A DNA stretch of 54,062 nucleotides, from NCBI GenBank assembly GCA_036524005.1, contig DATDDB010000133.1, positions 1-54,062 of the forward strand, given 5' to 3'. This document shows positions 7,389 to 15,485 of this stretch, one piece after another; within the stretch, counting starts at the first letter, position 1, and every line of letters starts with the position of its first letter. The notes under the pieces were generated by a model. The model saw only the letters and a list, made by a program, of their open reading frames with translations. It was not told where the DNA came from and searched no databases. Source of the DNA: DATDDB01 sp036524005. Lineage in GTDB: Bacteria; Pseudomonadota; Gammaproteobacteria; Burkholderiales; Gallionellaceae. The position numbers were made by a program, and so were the translations under genes.

Positions 7389-9791
7389 ATGAAACTTCCT
7401 GCCTTTCTCGAAAAAACATTTCCCATCATCAAATCCATCTTCCGGTCGCGCGCGTTCCGCGTGACCATCCTGCTGATGTTGCTGGGGCTTTCCGGCTATA
7501 TCTACTACCTCGACGTCACCATCCGTGAGGCCTTTGATGGTCGCAAGTTTTCCCTTCCGGCGCGGGTGTATGGGCGGGCGCTGGAGTTGTATCCGGGGCT
7601 GAAGCTGTCGCGCGAGCGGTTTGTGGATGAGATGAAATCGCTCGGCTACCATGAAAATCCCGATCCGAAGGAACCGGCCTCCTACAAGCTGACCATGAAT
7701 GGCGTCGAGTTCACTACGCGCGATTTCACATTTCCCGACGGGGCGCAGGCGACGCAGCATGTGCATGCCGAGTTCGCGGACGGCAAGGTGTCGCTGCTGC
7801 AGGTGCATGGCGCCACGGATACCGACCTGCCGCTGTTGCGCATGGAGCCGCCGCAGATCGGCGGCATTTATCCGGGACACAACGAGGATCGCGAGCTGGT
7901 GCAGCTCAACCAGGTGCCCAAGATGCTGGTGGATACCCTGATCGCGACCGAAGACCGCCAGTTCTACACGCATTCCGGGGTTGATCCGCGCGGCATAGCG
8001 CGTGCGGTGTACAAGACCGTCACCGGGCAGCGCATCGAGGGCGGCAGCACGCTCACCCAGCAACTGGTGAAGAATTTCTTTCTCACCAAGGAACGCACCC
8101 TGACCCGCAAGGCCAACGAGGTGCTGATGTCGTTCCTGCTGGAAATGCATTACGGCAAGGACGAGATACTCGAGACCTATCTCAACGAAGTCTACCTCGG
8201 ACAGGATGCCAGCCGTGCTATCCATGGCATGGGCCTGGCCAGCTATTATTATTTCGAGCGTCCGCTGGAGCGGCTGGAGCCGCAGGAGATGGCGCTGCTG
8301 GTGGGCCTGGTGAAGGGTCCCACGGTATATGACCCGCGCAAGCACCCGAAGGAGGCGCTCAAGCGGCGCAATGTGGTGCTGCAGGAGATGGCAGGGCAGA
8401 ATGTCATCACCCAGGCGCAGGCTGCCGCAGCCATTGCCCTGCCGCTGGGCGTGGTGGAGCGCGCCCCTGCGGGCACCTCTCCCTATCCTGCTTTTTTGCA
8501 GTATGTATACCGCCAGCTGCAGCGCGATTACCGCGAGGATGACCTGCGCAGCGAAGGCTTGCGCATTTTCACCACGCTCGATCCCTTTGTGCAGCGCCAG
8601 GCGGAACAGGCGCTGAAGTCGCGCCTGGCCGAGATCGAAAAGGCGCGCCGCTTCAAGGCCAATACGCTGGAAGGGGCAGTGGTGGTGAGCAGCACACAGA
8701 CCGGCGAGATACAGGCAATGGTGGGCGGGCGCGATGCGCGCTATGCAGGATTCAACCGCGCGCTCGATTCCCAGCGACCCATCGGCTCGCTGGCCAAGCC
8801 CATCGTGTATCTCACCGCGCTCGAAGACCCGCAGCACTATACGCTGGTTACCCCATTGGACGATTCCCGGCTGGTATACAAGGAGCGGGGCGCGCCGGAC
8901 TGGAAGCCGCAAAACTACGAACGCACGTTCCACGACAAGGTGCAGCTGCGCGTGGCCCTTGCGCATTCCTATAACGTCGCGACCGCGCGTCTCGGCATCG
9001 ACCTGGGGGTTGAGCGCATACTGGACAAGCTGCCGCTATATGGCATCGACCGCAAGCCGCCGCCTTTTGCATCCTCGCTGCTGGGCGCTTATGGTTTGGC
9101 ACCCGTCGAAGTGGCGCAGATGTACCAGACTTTCGCGGACGGCGGATTCCGCACCCCGCTGCGCGCGATACGCGATGTGGTTGCGGCCGACGGCAAGCCG
9201 CTGCAGCGTTATCCACTGAATGTGGAACCGGTGGCGCAGCCTGGGCCGATCTATGTACTGACCGCGGCGATGCAGGGCGTGGTGCGCGAGGGCACGGCGC
9301 AGGCCATGACCAATTACTTGCCTGCGGAAATCAATGTGGCCGGGAAGACCGGAACCACCGAGGATATGCGCGACAGCTGGTTTGCCGGATTCACCGGCAA
9401 CCGCGTGGCGGTGGTGTGGGTGGGCCGCGACGACAACAAGCCATCCGGCCTGACCGGCGCATCGGGAGCAATGACCGTGTGGGGTGAGATGATGAAGAAC
9501 CTGCCGACCGAGCCGGTGCAGCCGCCGATGCCGGAGGATGTGGAGATGGCGAATGTCGACCCGGTCAGCGGGGCGCGCTATGATGAAGGCTGCAAACAGG
9601 GGACGATGCTGCCCTTCATCAAGGGGTCTGCGCCTGTTGAGGTTACGCCCTGCGGGGCTGCGTCTGCGGTGGTGGCTGCGGCGCCGGCCGAGGTAAAACC
9701 AGAGGCAAAACCTGAGGTCAAGCCTGAAGCCAAGCCCGAGGTCAAGAAAGATGCTGAGAAGAAGGGCGTGTTCCAGAGGATATTCAATTGA
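7389..9791 (+). CDS. mrcB: Penicillin-binding protein 1B (bifunctional transglycosylase/transpeptidase)
   Basis: 800-residue class A PBP that polymerises lipid II and cross-links peptides in the periplasm. There is a short cytoplasmic tail, a membrane anchor at about 24-42, then a UB2H-like region (FSLPARVYGRALELYPG). The glycosyltransferase motifs are ATEDRQFYTHSGVDPRG and EGGSTLTQQLVKN. The transpeptidase has Ser467 (GSLAKP), SYN at 527-529 and KTG at 653-655. The UB2H region marks it as PBP1B rather than PBP1A. The C-terminus is a Lys/Pro/Glu/Ala repeat tail (9685-9755). Its stop overlaps the TTG start of the next gene, so the TPR lipoprotein is likely co-translated. Confidence 0.95.
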   Translation: MKLPAFLEKTFPIIKSIFRSRAFRVTILLMLLGLSGYIYYLDVTIREAFDGRKFSLPARVYGRALELYPGLKLSRERFVDEMKSLGYHENPDPKEPASYKLTMNGVEFTTRDFTFPDGAQATQHVHAEFADGKVSLLQVHGATDTDLPLLRMEPPQIGGIYPGHNEDRELVQLNQVPKMLVDTLIATEDRQFYTHSGVDPRGIARAVYKTVTGQRIEGGSTLTQQLVKNFFLTKERTLTRKANEVLMSFLLEMHYGKDEILETYLNEVYLGQDASRAIHGMGLASYYYFERPLERLEPQEMALLVGLVKGPTVYDPRKHPKEALKRRNVVLQEMAGQNVITQAQAAAAIALPLGVVERAPAGTSPYPAFLQYVYRQLQRDYREDDLRSEGLRIFTTLDPFVQRQAEQALKSRLAEIEKARRFKANTLEGAVVVSSTQTGEIQAMVGGRDARYAGFNRALDSQRPIGSLAKPIVYLTALEDPQHYTLVTPLDDSRLVYKERGAPDWKPQNYERTFHDKVQLRVALAHSYNVATARLGIDLGVERILDKLPLYGIDRKPPPFASSLLGAYGLAPVEVAQMYQTFADGGFRTPLRAIRDVVAADGKPLQRYPLNVEPVAQPGPIYVLTAAMQGVVREGTAQAMTNYLPAEINVAGKTGTTEDMRDSWFAGFTGNRVAVVWVGRDDNKPSGLTGASGAMTVWGEMMKNLPTEPVQPPMPEDVEMANVDPVSGARYDEGCKQGTMLPFIKGSAPVEVTPCGAASAVVAAAPAEVKPEAKPEVKPEAKPEVKKDAEKKGVFQRIFN
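9685..9755 (+). repeat. KPEAKPEV-type short tandem repeat in the PBP1B C-terminus
   Basis: Degenerate 12-18-base units (AAACCxGAGGxxAA / AAGCCxGAxGxCAAG) encode alternating KPEV and KPEA steps. Codon variation between units shows the repeat is not freshly expanded. Such tails are often disordered and vary between strains; function unknown. Confidence 0.6.
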
Positions 9792-10309
9792 AAAATAGCT
9801 ACGGTATATTTTTAATATCGGTATTGTTGCTGGCCGGTTGCGCAAGCGTCACCAAGACGCCCGAACCAGCTTCCACCACCCCCACCACCACCACGCCGGT
9901 GGAGCAGCCTGCCGCTGCCGAGACCTTTGTCATCGAGCCGGTGCAACGGGCATCCATGTCGGAAAATCGTGCTGTGGTTTCCCTGCTTGAACAGGCGCAG
10001 GCCGAATCGGGCGCGGGAAAGCATGAAGCGGCAGGTGCTTCGCTGGAGCGTGCTTTGCGCATCGAGCCGCGCAACCCCTGGTTGTGGAATGAGCTCGCGC
10101 AGGTGCGCCTGGCGGAAGGCCAGTATGCGCAGGCGATCACGCTCGCTCGCAAGTCGAACAGCTTTTCCGGGGGCAAGCGCCGCGTGCAGGCCGAGAACTG
10201 GCAGGTGATCGGCAAGGCGCGCGTGGCGCAGGGCGATTCGACCGGCGCCGACGAAGCGTTCAAATTATCAGTGGACCTGGCCAAGCAGGCCAAGGAAGAA
10301 AAACACTGA
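9788..10309 (+). CDS. TPR-type lipoprotein
   Basis: 173 residues. The start is TTG at 9788, overlapping the PBP1B stop (TTGA). The N-terminus is a lipoprotein signal peptide with lipobox LLAGC, lipidated Cys18, then a Thr/Pro-rich linker (about 22-40). From about 57 a tetratricopeptide region follows (SLLEQAQAESGAGKHEAAGA, then LERALRIEPRNPWLWNELAQ), with two to three repeats. Overlap with mrcB suggests an outer-membrane lipoprotein partner of PBP1B, by analogy with LpoB; it has no sequence likeness to LpoB that I can see, so that role is inference. Confidence 0.78.
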   Translation: MKNSYGIFLISVLLLAGCASVTKTPEPASTTPTTTTPVEQPAAAETFVIEPVQRASMSENRAVVSLLEQAQAESGAGKHEAAGASLERALRIEPRNPWLWNELAQVRLAEGQYAQAITLARKSNSFSGGKRRVQAENWQVIGKARVAQGDSTGADEAFKLSVDLAKQAKEEKH

Positions 10310-10572
10310 TGGAGATGAAGAAAATCAACTCGGGCAAGCTGCGCGCGGTGGGCTACGACGCGCGCGCACGCCTGCTGCAGGTGCAGCTCGACGACGGCAG
10401 CGTGCTGCAATACAGCGGGGTGGGGGAGGAAGCCTGGCGCCGCCTCAGTACGTCCGCCTCGGCCTGGAGTTATTACCGCGACAATATCGAGGAAGAGTTC
10501 ACGGCGAAGCGGGTTTCGGCCAGCACGCCTTCCGGCAAAAACCCGCTCGACGATTTGTTCAGCAAGCCCTAA
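10309..10572 (+). CDS. KTSC-domain protein
   Basis: 87 residues matching the KTSC domain (about 60 residues): SGKLRAVGYDARARLLQVQL, then VLQYSGVGEEAWRRL, then SAWSYYRDNIEEEF. The domain is found alone or fused to nucleases and lysyl-tRNA synthetase-like proteins, and its role is not established. The ATG overlaps the upstream lipoprotein stop (ATGG/TGA at 10307-10311), so it is the last gene of an mrcB-TPR-KTSC operon. It is convergent with the ATP-grasp-like gene, which overlaps it by 4 bases. Confidence 0.8.
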   Translation: MEMKKINSGKLRAVGYDARARLLQVQLDDGSVLQYSGVGEEAWRRLSTSASAWSYYRDNIEEEFTAKRVSASTPSGKNPLDDLFSKP

Positions 10573-11783
10573 TCGACGATCCGCACCAGCGCAAAGCCGC
10601 CGCCAGGCGTGCGGAAGTTGGTGGTCTGTCCCTGGTACAGGCGCGCAGCGATCAGCTGGATATTTCCGTCATACACATAGCAGCGCACGTCCGATTTGTA
10701 GGGCGCGGGCCCTGCCTCCCCAACATTTATCATGCGCTCACCGGGCGCGGCGAATTTCTGCGCCACGTAGTCGTGCTGCATGATTTCATCGAACACGCGG
10801 TGTGTCACCTTTTCCCCGCGGTATGCAGCCTTTGCGCCAAATCCCGTGGCGGGCTTGAAAAACCATTGCTTGCGTTCATTCCACCACTGTTCACGGTCTG
10901 CCCCATGCACTTCACGGGTTAGCGGCAGGCCGGCCTGCAGGGCGCTGATGGCATGTGTTTCAGCCCCCAGCGCGCGCAAGGCCGTGGCGTCACTGAGTCT
11001 TGCGAGGTTGCGCTTGTCGGCATAGCAGGCATAGGCCTGCGGGTGGGGGGTGAGCACGATCTGGTTATTTTCGTATGCGCCGCGCAGGGCGGTGTGCTGC
11101 TGCAGCGCAAAATCGGTGAGGCGGTTGTACACGAGGTCTATGCGGCGGTCCGCGCAATACAGCCCGTCGGCACGCGCCTCCAGCGCGGCTGGGTCGGCGA
11201 TAAAAGTGTTAATGCCTGCGCGCTCGAACATGCGCTGCGCCAGCAGGAATTCGGGGTAGAGATATTGTTGCTGCGGCTGCTCATCCACGATGGCGATGGT
11301 CGCAAGCGGCGCCGCGCCGCGTTCCAGCCGCCATTCATTGCGGAACATGTCCAGAAAGGCCTGCTCCGTGTTTGGAGCGAACGTGGTTCCGGGAATATGT
11401 GCGTCGCGCTGGCTGTGCTGCAGCAGGGCATTGAGAAATGCGCCGCCCGCATTGGTGTTGATCTCGATGAGGTGCGCGCCTTCTGCATTCAGGTGGAAAT
11501 CGTAGCCGTAGAATACGCCCAGTGCGTTCACCTGGCCTGTTGTCGGCAGGATTTGCCATTTTGGCAGGCGGACTATACTTTCCACTGCCGCGATCACATT
11601 GCGCATCTGCGCCAACTGCGCGGCGGAAACGAAAAAGACCGCATTCGAGAACAAATGCGGCCGCTCTGTCAGGGACTCGAAGAATTCAGGGCCTTGCTCA
11701 CGCAACGCTGCATCGAGCGCACTCCGGTCTATTGCTGCGGACTGGCTATCCCCATTCAGGCTGGCTGCAAGATTACCAGCCAC
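10569..11783 (-). CDS. ATP-grasp-like protein, substrate unknown
   Basis: 404 residues starting at GTG 11783. The C-terminal part has the order of an ATP-grasp active site: Lys310 in WFFKPATGFGAK, a Gly-rich loop at 313-318, Gln342 in YVAQKF, Arg367 in KSDVRCYVY and Asn389 in QTTNFRTPGGGFAL, which would supply metal and nucleotide contacts. The middle has GYDFHLNAEGAHLIEINTNA (93-112), also common in amide/peptide ligases. It may join a carboxylate to an amine, but no substrate can be named. The start overlaps the 3' end of the chalcone-isomerase-like gene by 11 bases, which implies co-expression. Confidence 0.6.
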   Translation of the reverse strand: MAGNLAASLNGDSQSAAIDRSALDAALREQGPEFFESLTERPHLFSNAVFFVSAAQLAQMRNVIAAVESIVRLPKWQILPTTGQVNALGVFYGYDFHLNAEGAHLIEINTNAGGAFLNALLQHSQRDAHIPGTTFAPNTEQAFLDMFRNEWRLERGAAPLATIAIVDEQPQQQYLYPEFLLAQRMFERAGINTFIADPAALEARADGLYCADRRIDLVYNRLTDFALQQHTALRGAYENNQIVLTPHPQAYACYADKRNLARLSDATALRALGAETHAISALQAGLPLTREVHGADREQWWNERKQWFFKPATGFGAKAAYRGEKVTHRVFDEIMQHDYVAQKFAAPGERMINVGEAGPAPYKSDVRCYVYDGNIQLIAARLYQGQTTNFRTPGGGFALVRIVD

Positions 11784-12339
11784 CCAGCATTGCCTTTTTC
11801 ACCGAGTCCTGCACCGGGTTTTTTCCCAGCCAGATTTTCAGCATGGCGTTATAGAAATCCTCGCCCTCGATGCGCGTGATCTCCTTGCCGTTTACGGTGA
11901 GCACGGTCATGTTGGATTCCGGAATGTAGTCCAGGATGATGGTCGAACCCCTGTTCACTTCGCCCACCATGCGGAACGATTTTCCGAAGCGAAGCAACCG
12001 CCCAGCCAAAGGGGCGTATTCCTGAGGCGTGTGGTTGGAGTTGATCGCCTTGTTGAAAGCTTCCATGAAATCGCCTGCTTCCAGGTGGTGCAAAACATGA
12101 AGTTCCACACGCTTGGGGCCTTTGTCTGAAAACACGCCTTCGGCGGTGTTTTTTTTCTGCGTCAGGTAAAGGGCGCTGACATATATATTGAAGATCACCT
12201 TGCTGCGCATGCCCGCGCCGTTCAGTATCAGCGTTTTATTATTAACGCTGATTTTGTCTTCCAGCTTCACTCCGTTGATAGTTGCTGCGAACGTCTGTGC
12301 CGACAGGCACAGCATCATGATGCACAGTAGCTTCTTCAT
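11773..12339 (-). CDS. Exported chalcone-isomerase-fold protein
   Basis: 188 residues from an ATG at 12339 preceded by AAGGGGACATA, a good ribosome-binding site. The signal peptide is 1-18 (ending TFA). The body INGVKLEDKISVNNKTLILN, then GAGMRSKVIFNIYVSALYL, is the typical start of the bacterial chalcone-isomerase-like family (lipocalin-like fatty-acid-binding fold). A later segment is TGVV-lacking and contains VNRGSTIILDYIPESN. Bacterial members lack proven flavonoid isomerase activity and may bind fatty acids in the periplasm. It lies downstream of a thiolase and overlaps the ATP-grasp-like gene. Confidence 0.82.
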   Translation of the reverse strand: MKKLLCIMMLCLSAQTFAATINGVKLEDKISVNNKTLILNGAGMRSKVIFNIYVSALYLTQKKNTAEGVFSDKGPKRVELHVLHHLEAGDFMEAFNKAINSNHTPQEYAPLAGRLLRFGKSFRMVGEVNRGSTIILDYIPESNMTVLTVNGKEITRIEGEDFYNAMLKIWLGKNPVQDSVKKAMLGGW

Positions 12340-12373
12340 TATGTCCCCTTGTCTTGTATAGTTGCCTATATGT

Positions 12374-13570
12374 TTATAGCGATTCAAAAACACCTGCGGC
12401 CCCCATGCCGGTGCCTATGCACATGGTCACCATGCCGTATTTCTGCTTGCGGCGGCGCAGCCCATGCAAAAGCGTGGCGGTCCGGATCGCGCCAGTGGCG
12501 CCGAGCGGGTGGCCCAGCGCGATGGCGCCGCCGAGTGGATTGACCTTGGCGGGGTCGAGGCCCACGTCCTGGATCACTGCCAGCGATTGCGCGGCAAAAG
12601 CTTCGTTCAGCTCGATCCAGCTCATGTCATCCAGCTTGAGGCCGACCTGTTTCAGCGCGCGCGGGATGGCTTCCTTGGGCCCGATGCCCATGATCTCAGG
12701 CGGCACCCCTGCCACCGTGTAGCCCAGGAACTTGCCGATGGGGGTGAGATTATAACGCTTTAATGCCGCTTCGCTGCATAACAGCACGGCTCCTGCCCCA
12801 TCGGACATCTGCGAACTGTTGCCCGCCGTCACGGTGCCTTTTTGAGCGAATACGGTCTTGAGCTTGCCCAGTGCCTCCAGGGTGGTGTCGGCGCGCGGAC
12901 CCTCATCCTGCGCCACTTCGCGCGCGCTTACGCGGACCGCATGGCCCGTCAGGTCAGGGGTGCGCTCGACGATGCGGTACGGGGTAATTTCATCCCGGAA
13001 TTCGCCGCTGTTGATCGCCGCAATGGCGCGCTGGTGGCTCTGCAGGGCAAAGGCATCCTGCGCGTCGCGCGATACATGCCATTTTTCCGCCACCTTTTCC
13101 GCGGTCAGCCCCATGCCGTAGGCGATGCCATAATGCTCGTCTTCGAATACCGCCGGGTTGAACGCCACCTTGTTGCCCATCATTGGGATCATGCTCATGC
13201 TTTCCATGCCGCCGGCGATCATCACATCGGCTTCGCCCAGGCGAATGCGGTCGGCAGCCAGGGCCACGGCCTGCAGGCCGGAAGAGCAGAAGCGGTTGAT
13301 GGTCAGGCCAGGCACGGTGTGCGGCAAACCTGCAAGCAGCAGCGCGATGCGTGCCACGTTCACTCCCTGTTCCGCTTCCGGCATGGCGCAGCCGACGATC
13401 ACGTCGCCTATGCTTGCCGGATCCAGCGAGGGCGCCTGCGCCAGCACGGCCTTCAAGGCATGCACCAGCAGGTCATCGGGACGAGTGTTGCGAAACATCC
13501 CGCGAGGCGCCTTGCCAACCGGAGTGCGCGTGGCGGCAACGATATAGGCTTCTTGTACTTGTTTGCTCAT
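12374..13570 (-). CDS. Acetyl-CoA C-acyltransferase (thiolase)
   Basis: 398 residues, ATG at 13570 preceded by AACGAGGTATAAC. It cleaves 3-ketoacyl-CoA with CoA, or condenses acyl-CoAs. The acyl-accepting Cys95 is in NRFCSSGLQAV. MIAGGMESMSMIPMMGN follows, and a C-terminal CIGTGMGAAG carries the base Cys384; GGAIALGHPLGATGA holds the catalytic His. Overall it is closest to FadA/PcaF-type degradative thiolases. No fadB or other beta-oxidation gene is nearby, so the pathway is open. A longer frame continues upstream to 13738, but it overlaps moaC and has no ribosome-binding site. Confidence 0.9.
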   Translation of the reverse strand: MSKQVQEAYIVAATRTPVGKAPRGMFRNTRPDDLLVHALKAVLAQAPSLDPASIGDVIVGCAMPEAEQGVNVARIALLLAGLPHTVPGLTINRFCSSGLQAVALAADRIRLGEADVMIAGGMESMSMIPMMGNKVAFNPAVFEDEHYGIAYGMGLTAEKVAEKWHVSRDAQDAFALQSHQRAIAAINSGEFRDEITPYRIVERTPDLTGHAVRVSAREVAQDEGPRADTTLEALGKLKTVFAQKGTVTAGNSSQMSDGAGAVLLCSEAALKRYNLTPIGKFLGYTVAGVPPEIMGIGPKEAIPRALKQVGLKLDDMSWIELNEAFAAQSLAVIQDVGLDPAKVNPLGGAIALGHPLGATGAIRTATLLHGLRRRKQKYGMVTMCIGTGMGAAGVFESL

Positions 13571-13647
13571 GTTATACCTCGTTAAAGGGATATTTCCGGG
13601 TCTTTTGTATATTCTTGCACCATGGCTGTCAAGCAACCGGGTTTCCC

Positions 13648-14127
13648 CTAGGTCGCCTGCCAGTGCCCGGAGCGCCCGCCCTGCTTTTCCAGCAGGCGGA
13701 TTTCGCCCAGCACCATGCCGCGGTCGGCTGCCTTGCACATGTCATAGATGGTGAGCAGGGCGGTGCTTACGGCAGTGAGTGCCTCCATCTCCACGCCAGT
13801 GCGGCCCACGGTTTCTGCCGTGGCAGCGCATTCCACCGCGCTGTTTTGCTGGTCGAGCGTGAATTCGACCGCCACACGGGTGAGCGGAATCGGGTGGCAC
13901 AGCGGTATCAGCTCCGAGGTGCGCTTGGCGCCCTGGATTGCCGCGATGCGCGCCACGCCCAGCACATCGCCTTTTTTGCTGGAGCCGGAAGCAATCAGGT
14001 CGAAGGTGGCGGGCGCCATTGCGATGCGGCCAGAGGCGCGGGCGATGCGCCTGGTCTCGCTCTTTTTCGCGACATCCACCATGTGCGCCTGTCCTTCTCG
14101 GTCGAAGTGGGTGAGGGGATTGCTCAT
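13648..14127 (-). CDS. moaC: Cyclic pyranopterin monophosphate synthase MoaC
   Basis: 159 residues, second step of molybdopterin synthesis: converts the MoaA product to cyclic pyranopterin monophosphate. Signatures are ELIPLCHPIPL (72-82) and GVEMEALTAVSTALLTIYDM (111-130). Start at ATG 14127, whose ATGA overlaps the moaE stop, so the two are translationally coupled. Length equals the family norm. Confidence 0.95.
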   Translation of the reverse strand: MSNPLTHFDREGQAHMVDVAKKSETRRIARASGRIAMAPATFDLIASGSSKKGDVLGVARIAAIQGAKRTSELIPLCHPIPLTRVAVEFTLDQQNSAVECAATAETVGRTGVEMEALTAVSTALLTIYDMCKAADRGMVLGEIRLLEKQGGRSGHWQAT

Positions 14128-14591
14128 TTTTTCGCTCCCTGATGGTTCCAGCGCGCCGAGCGCTGCAGGTCCGATTCCTTGGTGTCCAGCCATTTTGCGC
14201 CCTGCGCGGTCTGCTCCCTTTTCCAGAACGGCGCGGAAGTCTTCAGATAGTCGATGATGAATTCGCAGGCAGCAAACGCGTCCGCCCGGTGGGACGAGGC
14301 GGTGGCGACCAGCACGATCTGGTCGTGCGGATGCAGTTCACCCACGCGATGGATGACGCGTACGCCGAGCAGCTTCCAGCGCCGGCTTGCCTCATCGATG
14401 ATTTGCTCCAGCGCCCTTTCGCTCATGCCGGGATAATGTTCCAGGTAGATGCTCTCGATTTTTTCGGCGTCGCTGAAATCGCGCACCAGCCCGACGAAAC
14501 TGACCAGCGCGCCCACCTGGGCGCGGCCACTGCGCAGGGAAGCCAGTTCGGTGGCGAGGTCGAAATCGGCGGTCTGGATCGAGGCACTCAT
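14124..14591 (-). CDS. moaE: Molybdopterin synthase catalytic subunit MoaE
   Basis: 155 residues. With MoaD thiocarboxylate it adds sulfur to cyclic pyranopterin monophosphate. Family motifs: GALVSFVGLVRDFSD, LEHYPGMSERAL, RVIHRVGELHPHDQIVLVA, SSHRADAFAACEFIIDYLKT and the active-site lysine region APFWKRE...GAKW. Start at ATG 14591, one base after the moaD stop (TGAGATG). Confidence 0.95.
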   Translation of the reverse strand: MSASIQTADFDLATELASLRSGRAQVGALVSFVGLVRDFSDAEKIESIYLEHYPGMSERALEQIIDEASRRWKLLGVRVIHRVGELHPHDQIVLVATASSHRADAFAACEFIIDYLKTSAPFWKREQTAQGAKWLDTKESDLQRSARWNHQGAKK

Positions 14592-14592
14592 C

Positions 14593-14847
14593 TCAACCAC
14601 CCGAGATAGGTGAGAAAATGGCGACTTCGTCACCATCTCGCAGCGGGGAGGCGGGTGTGCCCAGTTCCTGGTTGATGGCGCAGCGCACGCGGTTCTCGGT
14701 CATCTCAGCCGCCCAGTCCGGCCCGCGCCGGCGCAACCAGCCCAGCAAGTCTGCCACGGTTGCCGTGTTTAGCGGCAGTTCGGCATTTTCCTGCGAGAGC
14801 CTGAGATTCTCGCGCGGGCGGCCAAAATAGAGCAGCTTGATTTTCAT
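14593..14847 (-). CDS. moaD: Molybdopterin synthase sulfur carrier subunit MoaD
   Basis: 84 residues with a ubiquitin-like fold and the required C-terminal Gly-Gly (FSPISGG), which becomes the thiocarboxylate. The ATG at 14847 is preferred over those at 14853 and 14862, because GAGGGG is then 7 bases upstream and the protein begins with MKIKLLYFGRPRE, as MoaD proteins do. Confidence 0.93.
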   Translation of the reverse strand: MKIKLLYFGRPRENLRLSQENAELPLNTATVADLLGWLRRRGPDWAAEMTENRVRCAINQELGTPASPLRDGDEVAIFSPISGG

Positions 14848-14858
14848 TTGCATGCCCC

Positions 14859-15362
14859 TCATCCACGGTTCAGGGAAAAATAAGTCAGGATATGGTCTGC
14901 CACTTGGCGGGGCGCGTCAATATCCAGCGCCGGGATGGGCAGGGGCTCCCTGCTGTCCGTCACCACGGCGATGATGCGCGGATCGTTGGGGTAGAGCAGC
15001 GGGTGGCCGGTCTCCTTGCGGTGCACTTCCAGCTTGGGGATGTCCGAGAATTTGTATCCCTCCACCAGCAGCAGGTCGCAGGGTGAAAGCCTTGCGCATA
15101 GCTCCTCCAGGGTGGGTTCGGGTTCATCGCGCAGTTCATGCATCAGCGCCCAGCGATGGCCGGAGACGATCAGCACCTCGCTTGCTCCTGCCTCGCGGTG
15201 GCGGAAGCTGTCCTTGCCAGGGCGGTCGATGTCAAAATTGTGGTGTGCGTGCTTGATCACCGAGATGCGCAGCCCGTGCTGTCTCAGTAGCGGGATGACT
15301 TTTTCCAGCAGCGTGGTCTTGCCGCTGCCGGAATATCCCGCAATTCCCAATATGTTAGACAT
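14859..15362 (-). CDS. mobB: Molybdopterin-guanine dinucleotide biosynthesis protein MobB
   Basis: 167 residues. P-loop GYSGSGKTT at 9-17, then ISVIKHAHHNFDIDRPGKDS and a region DLLLVEGYKFSDIPKLEVHR, all typical of MobB, a GTP-binding accessory of MobA. It is the first gene of the mobB-moaD-moaE-moaC cluster. An in-frame ATG at 15386 would add eight residues; the MSNILGIAGYSG start fits the family better. mobA and moaA are not in the window. Confidence 0.92.
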   Translation of the reverse strand: MSNILGIAGYSGSGKTTLLEKVIPLLRQHGLRISVIKHAHHNFDIDRPGKDSFRHREAGASEVLIVSGHRWALMHELRDEPEPTLEELCARLSPCDLLLVEGYKFSDIPKLEVHRKETGHPLLYPNDPRIIAVVTDSREPLPIPALDIDAPRQVADHILTYFSLNRG

Positions 15363-15485
15363 GGAGAAGATAGTCGTGGGCGCCATGAGCGGTCATGAGG
15401 AGAACATGGCGTTCAGCGGGAAGGCCGAGTTTCGTGTGGTGTCCATAGGCGGTATTTTAAAGGATGCAGGCTCATCCGCACTGTC

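Noticed and set aside
7383..8966. 527-codon minus-strand frame within mrcB
   Set aside because: Antisense to the PBP1B catalytic domains; no motif of its own.
13571..13738. Upstream extension of the thiolase frame
   Set aside because: It runs into moaC, carries no thiolase-like sequence and has no ribosome-binding site, whereas ATG 13570 has one.
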